A stretch of DNA of 64,000 bases from NCBI RefSeq assembly GCF_041360795.1, contig NZ_JBFUPW010000001.1, positions 1,302,001-1,366,000 on the forward strand. Reading direction: 5' to 3'. Shown piece by piece: positions 51,918 to 60,189 of this stretch. The number at the start of each line of letters is the position of its first letter. The stretch's first letter is position 1. The notes under the pieces are model-generated. The model ran no database searches and was not told the DNA's origin. It was given only the letters and a program-made list of their open reading frames with translations. Made by a program: the position numbers and the translations under genes. The stretch is from Arthrobacter_E sp041360795 (GTDB lineage Bacteria; Actinomycetota; Actinomycetes; Actinomycetales; Micrococcaceae).

Positions 51918-52685
51918 TCAACTGATCTTCTTCCGGTAGGCGGCGATCGCCAGCACGTAGGCGACCACGAGGATGCCGACGCACCAGGCCAGCGCGACCC
52001 AGATGTCGCTCCCCACCGGCTGCCCGGCGAACAGCGCCTGGATCGTGTTCACGATTGAGGTCACCGGCTGGTTTTCGGCGAACCACCGCACCGGACCGGG
52101 CATGGTGGCGGTCGGCACGAAGGCCGAGCTGATGAATGGCAGGAAGATGAGCGGGTAGGAGAAGGCGCTGGCGCCGTCGGTGGTCTTGGCGCTCAGGCCT
52201 GCGATGATGGCGAGCCAGGTGAGGGCCAGCGTGAAGAGCAGCAGGATGCCGATGACGCCGAGCCACGCGAGCACGCTCGCCCCGGTGCGGAAGCCCATGA
52301 GGAACCCGACGCCGAAGATGATCACCAGCGTGATGCCGTTGGCCACCATCGACGTCAGCACGTGGGCCCAGAGCACGCTGGACCGGGCGATCGGCATGGA
52401 GTGGAAGCGTTCGAAGATCCCGCTCTGCAGATCGGTGAACAGCCGGAATGCCGTGTACGCGATGCCGGAGGCGATGGCGATGAGCAGGATGCCTGGCAGC
52501 AGGTAGTTGACGTAGTTCTCGGTCCCGGTGCTCTGCCGGAGTGCTCCTCCGAACACGTACACGAAGAGCAGCATCAGGGCGATCGGGGTGACCGCCGTAG
52601 TGATGATCGTGTCCGCGCTGCGGAAGATGTGCCGCAGGGATCGGCCGGTGAGTGTCGCGGTGTCCGCGAGCGCATGGGTGCTCAT
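51918..52685 (-). CDS. ABC-2 type exporter permease (DrrB-like)
   Basis: 255 residues with six helices; ABC-2 membrane family that exports drugs or lipids (DrrB type). Signature segments are YVNYLLPGILLIAIASGIAY and the conserved PLIFLPFISSAFVP. Starts at ATG 52685 and overlaps the ATPase gene by four bases. Substrate unknown. Confidence 0.9.
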   Translation of the reverse strand: MSTHALADTATLTGRSLRHIFRSADTIITTAVTPIALMLLFVYVFGGALRQSTGTENYVNYLLPGILLIAIASGIAYTAFRLFTDLQSGIFERFHSMPIARSSVLWAHVLTSMVANGITLVIIFGVGFLMGFRTGASVLAWLGVIGILLLFTLALTWLAIIAGLSAKTTDGASAFSYPLIFLPFISSAFVPTATMPGPVRWFAENQPVTSIVNTIQALFAGQPVGSDIWVALAWCVGILVVAYVLAIAAYRKKIS

Positions 52686-53458
52686 GACGCGTCCTCCTTC
52701 TGAGTCTGGCGCGGCCCGATGAGCCGGAGGAAGACCTCCTCGAGCGTGGGCTGCTTTTCGACGTATTCCACGGTGGCGGCCGGAAGGAGCTGCTTGAGCT
52801 CCGCCAGGGTGCCGTTGGCGATGATCCGGCCTTCGTGCAGAATGGCGATGCGGTCGGCCAGGTGCTCCGCTTCGTCGAGGTACTGCGTGGTCAGCAGGAC
52901 CGTGGTGCCGCCGGCGGCGAGACCTTTGACGACCTCCCAGACTTCGAGACGCGCCTCGGGGTCGAGTCCGGTGGTCGGCTCATCCAGATAGATCACCTCG
53001 GGATGCCCCACCAGGCTCATCGCGATGTCGAGACGGCGCCGCATGCCTCCGGAATAACTTCCGGCTTTCCGCCCACCGGCCTCCGTGAGACGGAAGGCCG
53101 CCAGGAGTTCGTCGGCGACGCCGCCCGGATCGGGGACGTGGCGGAGCTTCGCGACGAGCACCAGGTTCTCCCGGCCGGTGAGGATTTCGTCCACTGCCGC
53201 GAACTGTCCGGTGAGGCTGATGACTTCGCGGACGCTCAGGCCTTCACGCGCGACGTCGTGGCCCAGCACCGTGGCGGTGCCGGCGTCGGCCTGGAGCAGG
53301 GTCGAGAGGATCCGGACCATGGTGGTCTTCCCGGCGCCGTTGGAGCCGAGGAGGGCGAAGATCCCGCCCCGCTCCACGTCGAAGTCGACGCCGCGGAGCA
53401 CGGGGAGGTCCTTGTACGATTTCTCGATCCCGCGGACGGAGATGGCCGGCGCGCTCAT
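52682..53458 (-). CDS. ABC transporter ATP-binding protein (DrrA-like)
   Basis: 258 residues. Walker A GSNGAGKTTM, ABC signature YSGGMRRRLDIA, Walker B VIYLDEPTTGLDP, H-loop TTQYLDEAEHLADR. The C-terminal extension ending in EKQPTLEEVFLRL is the DrrA type. ATG 53458 overlaps the DUF1048 gene (ATGA). With the permease it forms a drug-type exporter under PadR control. Confidence 0.93.
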   Translation of the reverse strand: MSAPAISVRGIEKSYKDLPVLRGVDFDVERGGIFALLGSNGAGKTTMVRILSTLLQADAGTATVLGHDVAREGLSVREVISLTGQFAAVDEILTGRENLVLVAKLRHVPDPGGVADELLAAFRLTEAGGRKAGSYSGGMRRRLDIAMSLVGHPEVIYLDEPTTGLDPEARLEVWEVVKGLAAGGTTVLLTTQYLDEAEHLADRIAILHEGRIIANGTLAELKQLLPAATVEYVEKQPTLEEVFLRLIGPRQTQKEDAS

Positions 53459-53826
53459 GGCCTGTCCTCCTGCGTCTTCGCGTCGTCGACGGCCTTGATG
53501 AGACGGGCCCGTTCCTTGTCGATCCACTGGGCGCCGCCGTAGGACTGGGCGTAGTTCTCGGCGAACTCCACGGGATCCTCTCCGACGATCGCGCTGATGG
53601 GGGTGCCGTCCACGGCGGCGCGCTCCCAGAGGTCGGCCAGGTCCAGGAACATCTGGACGAGCGTGTCGCCGTCGGTGATCCCGCCGTAGTACATCGAGTA
53701 CCGGTGCTGGGCGTTCGCGACCTCCCGGTACGGCGAGGGGAGGGCGTCCAGCCGGGCCTTCGCCTGGCGGTACTGCTTCTTCTGTTCGAGCGATCCGGTG
53801 AGCGCTTCGATCCACTTCGCGGCCAT
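53455..53826 (-). CDS. DUF1048 protein
   Basis: 123 residues, all-helical, highly charged: ALTGSLEQKKQYRQAKARLD, LPSPYREVANAQHRYSMY, DLADLWERAAVDG, then EDPVEFAENYAQSY. Matches DUF1048, a small family habitually placed between a PadR-type regulator and an ABC exporter. Function unknown; possible sensor or accessory of the PadR repressor. Two bases after the padR stop. Confidence 0.88.
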   Translation of the reverse strand: MAAKWIEALTGSLEQKKQYRQAKARLDALPSPYREVANAQHRYSMYYGGITDGDTLVQMFLDLADLWERAAVDGTPISAIVGEDPVEFAENYAQSYGGAQWIDKERARLIKAVDDAKTQEDRP

Positions 53827-53828
53827 GA

Positions 53829-54167
53829 TCAGTTCTCCTTGTTTCCGGTCTTGTTCAGCTGTTCGATGTGCTGTGCGAGGAATGTCCAGGTCTTCCAGAA
53901 CTCGTCGAGTTCCTGGGCCCCCTGCGCGTTGAGGGTGAACACCTTGCGAGGCGGTCCCTTTTCACTCGGCACCTTCTGGACGTCCACGAGCTTTTTCTGC
54001 TCGAGCCGCACCAGGAGGGCGTAGATGGTGCCCTCGGCGATGTCGGCGAAGCCCCGGTCCCTCAGGCGTGCGGTGATCTCATATCCATAGGCCGGTTGCT
54101 CGGCCAGGAGGGCGAGGACGATGCCCTCCAAGGTGCCTTTGAGCATCTCGGTCATCTGCTTGCCCAT
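53829..54167 (-). CDS. PadR-family transcriptional regulator
   Basis: 112 residues with the PadR winged helix: ILALLAEQPAYGYEITARLR, TIYALLVRLEQKKLVDVQ, and GPPRKVFTLNAQGAQELDEF. Usually a repressor of its own exporter operon, released by the exported drug or a phenolic acid. A strong inverted repeat at 54184-54225 lies just upstream. ATG 54167 follows GGGAGG. Confidence 0.92.
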   Translation of the reverse strand: MGKQMTEMLKGTLEGIVLALLAEQPAYGYEITARLRDRGFADIAEGTIYALLVRLEQKKLVDVQKVPSEKGPPRKVFTLNAQGAQELDEFWKTWTFLAQHIEQLNKTGNKEN

Positions 54168-54183
54168 CGGTTCCTCCCTTCAC

Positions 54184-54225
54184 TACTCAGTAATACTTGG
54201 TACTACTAGAAAGTATCACTGAGTA
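54184..54225. promoter_or_regulatory. predicted PadR operator
   Basis: TACTCAGTAATACTT (54184-54198) and AAGTATCACTGAGTA (54211-54225) form a 15-bp inverted repeat with one mismatch and a 12-base spacer, 17 bases above the padR start. Size and place fit autorepression. Confidence 0.75.
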
Positions 54226-54897
54226 CCGGTACCTAGCAAGACTGAATAGTGAAGAAGTGGAAAAAAATCCTCCGTGGCGGGCGGGGCGGGCCTCCGGGGG
54301 CGCTCACTGCGACCGGGGGAGCGGCACCTCCCGTTAACCTTCGCACTTTCGGGCAACCGTTAGAGGTTGGTTTGCGGGGGCTGGGGCCGGCGGGATTCAT
54401 GGTTTCTTCACAGCAAACAGCTGCGCGAGGCCGACTCGTATGAACCCTTTTCGTCACAATCGGAGTTCGCGCCTCGTGGGCATCTGGAGCCGTTGTGGCC
54501 GCTGCGAACTGAGACCGGCCTGTCAGATCCTCGGAATTCCGGCCGCTGGGCGGGACATTCGCGGGCGCCGGGCGAGACAACGGTCTCGGTGATCTCCGTA
54601 ACACTGACGAAGTGACAAAACACGGGACAAGTTTTGTCTAGCAGCTGCGCCTCTGGTCCCGCAAGCGATTCATCAGAACTTCGCGTCTGGTTCACCTGCT
54701 GTTGCTGGTGTCCCGAATCGGGCGGCCCAAGGATTGAAGGTGGGAACTCCGGCAAGAGTTTTGGACGACCAAGCCGGAGTTCCCGCAGGAACGGAAAACC
54801 GTTCCTGGAGCAATGAAGTCACAAAGCGCCCGGGCATTCGCATGTCCGGAGCTCAGTTTCAGCACTCGAACCCACTTTATCAAGGAGACGAGCAGCC
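54226..54897 (+). promoter_or_regulatory. long leader region of the phosphate locus
   Basis: No convincing gene in about 670 bases. Visible structure: GACAAAAC/GTTTTGTC (54614-54638), a perfect 12-bp hairpin GGGAACTCCGGC/GCCGGAGTTCCC (54742-54784), and an 8-bp hairpin with AAAA loop (54787-54806), the last two in tandem before the gene at 54898. GTTCACC at 54690-54696, followed by GTTGCTG 11 bases on, resembles the direct-repeat PHO box of actinomycete PhoP. AAGGAG lies 16 bases before the start. Confidence 0.5.
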
Positions 54898-55962
54898 ATG
54901 AAGAAGGCTCTCAAGTTTTCAACCCTCGCCGTCGCCGCTGTGACGGCCACCCTGATCGGTACGGGCGCAGCCCAGGCCGACCCGACCTCGTCCCCCCGTC
55001 CGATCAACGCCGTCGGCTCCGACACCACGCAGGATGTGTGGAACGGCCTGTCCAATCTGGACACCAACGTCGCCTCCTGGAACGCGTTCCTCGGCACCAG
55101 CACGACCATCAACCTCGACGCCTCCACCACCATCAACCGTCCGGCCGGGTCCGGCGCCGGCGTGCAGGCTCTGAGCGCCGCCGTTGACCCCGCATGGACC
55201 GGTGGATACCCCGGCCCCTCCGGCAACGTCAACGTCCAGGGCAAGATCAGCTTCGCTCGCTCGTCTTCCGCTGCGGCGAAGAACGGCACCGATTTGACCT
55301 ACCTGCCGTTCGCTCGTGACGCCGTCAGCCTGGCGGTCAAGACCACGGCCGGTCCCGTGTCCCTGACCACCGCCCAGCTGCAGGGCATCTACAACTGCAC
55401 GGTCACCACCATCACCGCCGGCACCAGCACCGTGACCGTCCACCCGAAGCTTCCCCAGGCCAACTCCGGCACCCGGGCGTTCTTCCTCTCCGCCCTGGGC
55501 ATCACCACCCCGGGCACCTGCGTCACCACCGTCGGCGCGGAGAACGACGGCGGCCAGCTCACCACCGCGGGCGATGTCATCCCGTTCTCCGCCGCGCAGT
55601 GGATCGCGCAGCGCAACAACCGCGTCACCAACACCACCGCAGGTCTGGAACTGGCCACCCTCAACGGCCAGGCCCCGACCACCGGCACCGCCCCCAGCCT
55701 CGCTCCGGGCGCCCTGTACGGCTCCACCACCACCGAACCCGCCGCCGGTGTCGGCACCTTCGCCCGTGACACGTACAACGTCGTCAAGACCAGCGAATAC
55801 ACCGGCAGCACCACCCTGGCGACCACCACGCTGAAGGCGAACCTGGCGACCACCAACGCCAAGAACGCCATCACGGCCTTCGGATTCCAGAACCTCTCCT
55901 ACGTCGGCAACCCGACCATCGGCGCGGGCCTGGCCGCCCACCAGTCGGCATACAAGCACTGA
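54898..55962 (+). CDS. secreted PstS-like substrate-binding protein
   Basis: 354 residues. Sec signal peptide (KKALKFSTLAVAAVTATLIG, cleavage near AQA-DP) and no lipobox Cys or C-terminal membrane helix, so it is predicted to be released. PBP-type motifs: NAVGSDTTQDVW at the N-terminus, NRPAGSGAG, SFARSSSAAAK, a central LTTAQLQGIYN, QANSGTRAFFLSALG (SGT phosphate-loop type) and PFSAAQW. This is the periplasmic-binding fold of PstS. Codon use is very biased toward GCC/ACC, suggesting high expression. First gene of a larger phosphate locus. Confidence 0.78.
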   Translation: MKKALKFSTLAVAAVTATLIGTGAAQADPTSSPRPINAVGSDTTQDVWNGLSNLDTNVASWNAFLGTSTTINLDASTTINRPAGSGAGVQALSAAVDPAWTGGYPGPSGNVNVQGKISFARSSSAAAKNGTDLTYLPFARDAVSLAVKTTAGPVSLTTAQLQGIYNCTVTTITAGTSTVTVHPKLPQANSGTRAFFLSALGITTPGTCVTTVGAENDGGQLTTAGDVIPFSAAQWIAQRNNRVTNTTAGLELATLNGQAPTTGTAPSLAPGALYGSTTTEPAAGVGTFARDTYNVVKTSEYTGSTTLATTTLKANLATTNAKNAITAFGFQNLSYVGNPTIGAGLAAHQSAYKH

Positions 55963-55980
55963 CGATCGATTCACCCTGCG

Positions 55981-56015
55981 GCCGTGGGCCGGGATTCATG
56001 ATCCCGGCCCACGGC
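55981..56015 (+). terminator. perfect 15-bp hairpin after the secreted PstS-like gene
   Basis: GCCGTGGGCCGGGAT (55981-55995) pairs exactly with ATCCCGGCCCACGGC (56001-56015) around TCATG. No T-run follows, so partial termination or mRNA stabilisation is more likely than full stop; the next gene starts 42 bases on. Confidence 0.7.
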
Positions 56016-56057
56016 CCTGGCCAACCTCACTCGCATCCCACTTCTGAAAGCAGCATC

Positions 56058-57341
56058 GTGAAATACTCTCTGCCCCGCATCGGCCGCGCGCTCGGCTTGG
56101 CATTCCTGGGCTCTTTCGTCCTCGCCGGTTCGCTGGCCGTCCCTCCTGTCGCGGCGGCGCCCGGAGATGGTTCGGGGGCCGGAGAAATCTCGCTCGATCC
56201 CCCTTCGGGAATCTGGTACCGATCCGGAGACCCGGGAGTCCCCCCGAGCGGGTTCTACGTTGCAGCGGTCGGAAAGCTCGAATGTGCGCCGCCGCGTTCA
56301 GGAACCCCCTCCGAGATCATCACGGTGAAGGGGTCTCCCTTCATCGCGGAAAGCGGAAATGAGTTGCCATCGGTGAACGATGGCACGACTCCTCAATCCT
56401 TGCTCGATTCAGGCTCAATCGTCGCGTTCTCCAACCTTCAGCTGGAAACCAGGGGAGATGTGGTCGCCTCTGATTCCACCACGCTTTTCGACGTTCAGAA
56501 CTGGAATTCGCCGTCGGCCGTTCCAGCGTCCCTGAAGCCTTCTCATCGGTATAGCTTCGGGGTTTTCTGCACAGAGAATGTTCTCGATACGAACACCTGG
56601 ACCGGCACGACGACGGTACAGAGTCTCAACGGAAAACCCATTGCAGCTTGGACCACGCTGATCACAGGCGCCGATGTGAAGAACTGGAGCACTCCAGCCA
56701 AGCTCAATCCCACGACCACCAAGCTGAGCGGTGCGGGCAAGGCGAGCTCCGTGGATCTCACGGCAGAGGTCGACGCGGAGGTCGTGGGCGGACTCGCCGA
56801 CGACGCTCAGGGCGTCATCGAGTTTTACGAGGGTGCCACCAAGGTCGGTCAGCAGACGGTTTCGGCCGGCAAAGCCGCCCTCACGGTGAAGAACCTGGTC
56901 CCGGGCTCCGTCCACAGCTACACCGCGAAGTTCGTCCCCGCCGAACCGAGCGGTTCCGGGCCCTCCTATAGGGGTTCCGAGTCGACGGCGGTGTCCGTGA
57001 CGGTCCTTGCGACGACACCCACGACGCCGACACCCACCGGCACCCCTTCGGCCACGCCGACACCCAGCGAGACGTCGGAAACGCCGTCGTCCTCTCCGAG
57101 TGAGAACAGTTCCGATCCCGGTTCCGGCAGTCCGGCCAGCGGCGCAGCTCCTCTTCCCGGCGATGGCGCTCACACTCCCGGGGTCAACAGCGGCTTCGCC
57201 CCGCTGACCGGCTGGATCGGCCAGACGGTCTCCTCACCCGAAGGGATCACCGGACTGTTCGCGGCCGCCCTGGTCCTGGTCACCGGGTTCGCCTTCGGCT
57301 TCAACATCCTGACTCGGCGGGCGCGGAAACGCGGGCACTGA
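56058..57341 (+). CDS. exported Ig-like protein with C-terminal membrane anchor
   Basis: 427 residues. Signal peptide (LGLAFLGSFVLAGSLAVPPV, cleavage near VAA-AP), an unrecognised 200-residue extracellular domain, an Ig-like fold around residues 220-325 (VIEFYEGATKVGQQTVSAGK, VPGSVHSYTAKFVP), a Pro/Thr/Ser-rich stalk (about 325-380), and a final helix GITGLFAAALVLVTGFAFGF with basic RRARKRGH tail. Cys at about 77 and 172 may pair. GTG start chosen because the signal peptide begins there; ATG 55998 would lie inside the hairpin. Substrate or partner unknown. Confidence 0.72.
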   Translation: MKYSLPRIGRALGLAFLGSFVLAGSLAVPPVAAAPGDGSGAGEISLDPPSGIWYRSGDPGVPPSGFYVAAVGKLECAPPRSGTPSEIITVKGSPFIAESGNELPSVNDGTTPQSLLDSGSIVAFSNLQLETRGDVVASDSTTLFDVQNWNSPSAVPASLKPSHRYSFGVFCTENVLDTNTWTGTTTVQSLNGKPIAAWTTLITGADVKNWSTPAKLNPTTTKLSGAGKASSVDLTAEVDAEVVGGLADDAQGVIEFYEGATKVGQQTVSAGKAALTVKNLVPGSVHSYTAKFVPAEPSGSGPSYRGSESTAVSVTVLATTPTTPTPTGTPSATPTPSETSETPSSSPSENSSDPGSGSPASGAAPLPGDGAHTPGVNSGFAPLTGWIGQTVSSPEGITGLFAAALVLVTGFAFGFNILTRRARKRGH

Positions 57342-57405
57342 GGCACCACCCGCCGGTCTCGTTCCCGCCTTCTTCCAGCTCGTGTTCCACGAAAGATCTC
57401 ACCTC

Positions 57406-60189
57406 ATGCTCTTGCGAACTCTTCCGTCCGCCCTCCGACGTCGCGCGTCCATCGCAGCGGTGACCATGGCCTCGCTCGCTGCCGTGGCTCTGCCGCTGAC
57501 CGTGCCTGCGTCGTCCCAAGCGGCGCCCCCGCCGTCGAACGACAGCTCCTGGGGACCGGACGGCACCTTCGACTCGGATTCCGTCGTCTCCGTCCGGTGG
57601 GACAACACGGGCAACGCCCCGGAGAACACGGTGCCCCGGGAGCGGGACACCCCGTTGCCCCACACCGCGGGTAAGACGTACGCGGACATCCCGGCCCGGA
57701 TCAGGAACTCGGTGCAGTCCCTCCTCGGGCCGGACAACGGCCGCGGCGGGATGCGCATGACGGTCTCCCAGAGCAGGGGACTGACGAACCAGACCATTTC
57801 CGTCCGGCTGGAGGGGCTCGCGGATCCGTCCCCGGACATCAACCCCGGCGGAACGGCTCCAGACAACGACCAGTTCCAGGTCTTCCAGTGCTGGGGAGCG
57901 CCCGGGCCCGACGGCAAACCGGACCCCCGGGCCCAGGCTCCGGATCCCTCCACCTGCGAGCTCGGGGCTGCGGGGTGGGGACGGTGGGCAACCGACGGCC
58001 CGACGTCGTTCGCCCAGCAGGTCGGAGGGGATCCGCTGCTTGCAGGCGGCGATTGGGAGCGCCGCGGTCTGATTGACCAGGACGGCTATCTGAAGGTCAC
58101 CGGAATCGACGGATCGGTGGTGTCCGGGTACCCGCTCACGAGCCCGGTCATCAACCAGAGTTCCACCAACGAGGTGTCCCGTCTGACCGTGAACAAGACG
58201 GGGAGCGTCAGCGCGCCCTTTGAAGTCCACACCGGCACCGAGGCGAAGTTCATGGGCTGCGGCAAGCGAGACGACGCGCCGTCGACCAGCAGCTGCTGGC
58301 TCGTGGCGGTTCCCCGGGTCGGTCAGCTCCAGCTCAGCAAGGTCGCGAGCCCGGCCGCGTGGGCTCAGCGCCTGCAGGTCAAACTCGGCTTCCGGGACAT
58401 TCCCAAGCCCTGCTCCAGCACGCAGCAACGCCTGATCTCCTCCGGTTCCGAACTGATCTCGAGGTCTGGGTCGTCCTGGATTCCCGCTCTTTGCGGTCAA
58501 GGACAGGGACTTGCTCTCGCCAAGGTGTCGGACGCCACGGCGAGGAACCAGCAGGCCGGCGGCAATCCACTGGCGTTCACGACGCGGCCGTCCGACGGGG
58601 CACAGCATGTGCCGGTGGCGCTCTCCGGAGTCGTCATCGCCTACCGGGCCGGTTACACGAATGAGCCGGCGCCCGGACAGCCCCGGTTCGACGGCGCGGT
58701 GACAGGACTCAAACTCAACGCCCGGCTGCTCGCCAAGATGCTCACGAGCAGTTATGCACAGGCGATCAAGGACATCGCACAGCCGCCGGGATACGTCTCG
58801 CCCAACTTTCTTTCGGACGATCCTGAGTTCCGGCGGCTGAATCCTGACTACAACTTCGATCCGGCCAAGCCGCCGTATCTCGCCGAACTGCAGAACCAGA
58901 ACTTCAACCTCGAATCGCTCAACTCGGATGCGGCCCAGGTCCTGTGGACCTGGCTGGGCCAGGACAAGGCGGCGGCGTCCTTCCTCAGCGGATGCCCCGA
59001 TCCGGACGGCATGACGGTGCAGCCCTTCTACTCGAGCAGGACCTACACCGGCTGCGAGTCCCAGGCGAAGACGCTGGAGGCTAGCGCGTCGGCTCAGCGT
59101 GCGGCAGCGTCCAAGGTCCCCGAGTTCGTGGATGGACCGCAGATCTACCCGCCGTATTCCGGCGCCTATCCTCAGGTCCTCTGGACGCAGGGTGACCCGG
59201 TCAAGGTCGTCGACGGCTTGTCGTTTCCGCGCACCTTGCCCGACTCCTACCCGCGAGTGGACACCATGGAGACGGCGGGACTCCGCACCTCCCGGATGCT
59301 CTTCATCCAGAACACGGACAAGTGGTGCAGCACCGCGGAAGGATGCCAGGTCCCTCCTCCCGGCAAGTGGACGGCGGATGGCAGCAAGAACCCCAAGGAA
59401 GGCACCTCATCGGTCTTCGGCGTCACCGACACCGCGACGGCCGCCAACTACCAGGTGCAGACCGCCCTCCTCTGCGATGACGACGGCAAGAAGTGCATAG
59501 GCGCCGATGAGTCCTCCCTCACCAAGGCGGCGTCGACGTTCACCTCGGACGCGGCGCCACAGCCGGATCCCGCCAAGGCCCTGGCCGCGGGGGCATACCC
59601 CCTCACGGTGCCGGTGTACGCGGCACTCAAGCCGGGAGCGAAAGCCACCCCGGAGGTGGTGAAGCAGATCGACACGGTCATCACCTACATGACGGGCCCG
59701 GGGCAGAAGCCGGGCTTCGGCGTCGGGCAGCTTCCGCCGGGTTATGCCCCCGTCACGGCCGCCATGAAGGCACACGCCTCGTGCGCGCTCGTCACCTTCA
59801 CGGGTGCGAAGAAGGCGGGGTGTGCCACCGTAACGCCGGAGGCGAACAAACCCACCGGGACCAGCCCGCTCCTCCCGGCCAGGGAACGGCCGATCAGCGG
59901 TGTGCAGAGCCCGCTTGCCCCCCTCCTGCAGGGCGCCAAGGGCGACGACGGCGGCGCAAAGCCCGCTGCGGAACCGGCCGACGAGGCGGCAGCCGCCGGT
60001 CCAGCCGCACCGACCGGGGGCAAGGGCGCCCAGCAGGCCGACGCCGCGAGCCCCGTCAGCAACGGTGTCACCGCGGTGACGCCGGCCGCATGGGCGAGTT
60101 ACGGCTTGTTCGTCCTCCTGGGGCTCGGGCTCGTGGCGGCCATCGTGTCACCCGTGCTGAAGCGGCTCCGGGGCGGGGGAGAGGCATGA
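57406..60189 (+). CDS. large PstS-like exported protein with C-terminal membrane anchor
   Basis: 927 residues. Signal peptide (RRRASIAAVTMASLAAVALP, cleavage near AQA-AP region) and no lipobox. The body has PBP-like elements (LLAKMLTSSYAQAIKDI, FVDGPQIYPPYSGAYPQVLW, LAAGAYPLTVPVYAAL) spread over a length more than twice that of PstS, plus a Cys-containing VFQCWG block, so it seems to be an expanded or multidomain version. An Ala/Pro-rich stalk and helix ASYGLFVLLGLGLVAAIVSP with KRLRGGG tail end it. ATG 57406 chosen (GTG 57382 possible). Overlaps pstC (ATGA). Confidence 0.72.
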   Translation: MLLRTLPSALRRRASIAAVTMASLAAVALPLTVPASSQAAPPPSNDSSWGPDGTFDSDSVVSVRWDNTGNAPENTVPRERDTPLPHTAGKTYADIPARIRNSVQSLLGPDNGRGGMRMTVSQSRGLTNQTISVRLEGLADPSPDINPGGTAPDNDQFQVFQCWGAPGPDGKPDPRAQAPDPSTCELGAAGWGRWATDGPTSFAQQVGGDPLLAGGDWERRGLIDQDGYLKVTGIDGSVVSGYPLTSPVINQSSTNEVSRLTVNKTGSVSAPFEVHTGTEAKFMGCGKRDDAPSTSSCWLVAVPRVGQLQLSKVASPAAWAQRLQVKLGFRDIPKPCSSTQQRLISSGSELISRSGSSWIPALCGQGQGLALAKVSDATARNQQAGGNPLAFTTRPSDGAQHVPVALSGVVIAYRAGYTNEPAPGQPRFDGAVTGLKLNARLLAKMLTSSYAQAIKDIAQPPGYVSPNFLSDDPEFRRLNPDYNFDPAKPPYLAELQNQNFNLESLNSDAAQVLWTWLGQDKAAASFLSGCPDPDGMTVQPFYSSRTYTGCESQAKTLEASASAQRAAASKVPEFVDGPQIYPPYSGAYPQVLWTQGDPVKVVDGLSFPRTLPDSYPRVDTMETAGLRTSRMLFIQNTDKWCSTAEGCQVPPPGKWTADGSKNPKEGTSSVFGVTDTATAANYQVQTALLCDDDGKKCIGADESSLTKAASTFTSDAAPQPDPAKALAAGAYPLTVPVYAALKPGAKATPEVVKQIDTVITYMTGPGQKPGFGVGQLPPGYAPVTAAMKAHASCALVTFTGAKKAGCATVTPEANKPTGTSPLLPARERPISGVQSPLAPLLQGAKGDDGGAKPAAEPADEAAAAGPAAPTGGKGAQQADAASPVSNGVTAVTPAAWASYGLFVLLGLGLVAAIVSPVLKRLRGGGEA

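Noticed and set aside
56058..57341. Sortase-anchored surface protein
   Set aside because: No LPxTG-type motif before the C-terminal helix; the basic tail fits a simple membrane anchor, and no sortase gene is in the window.
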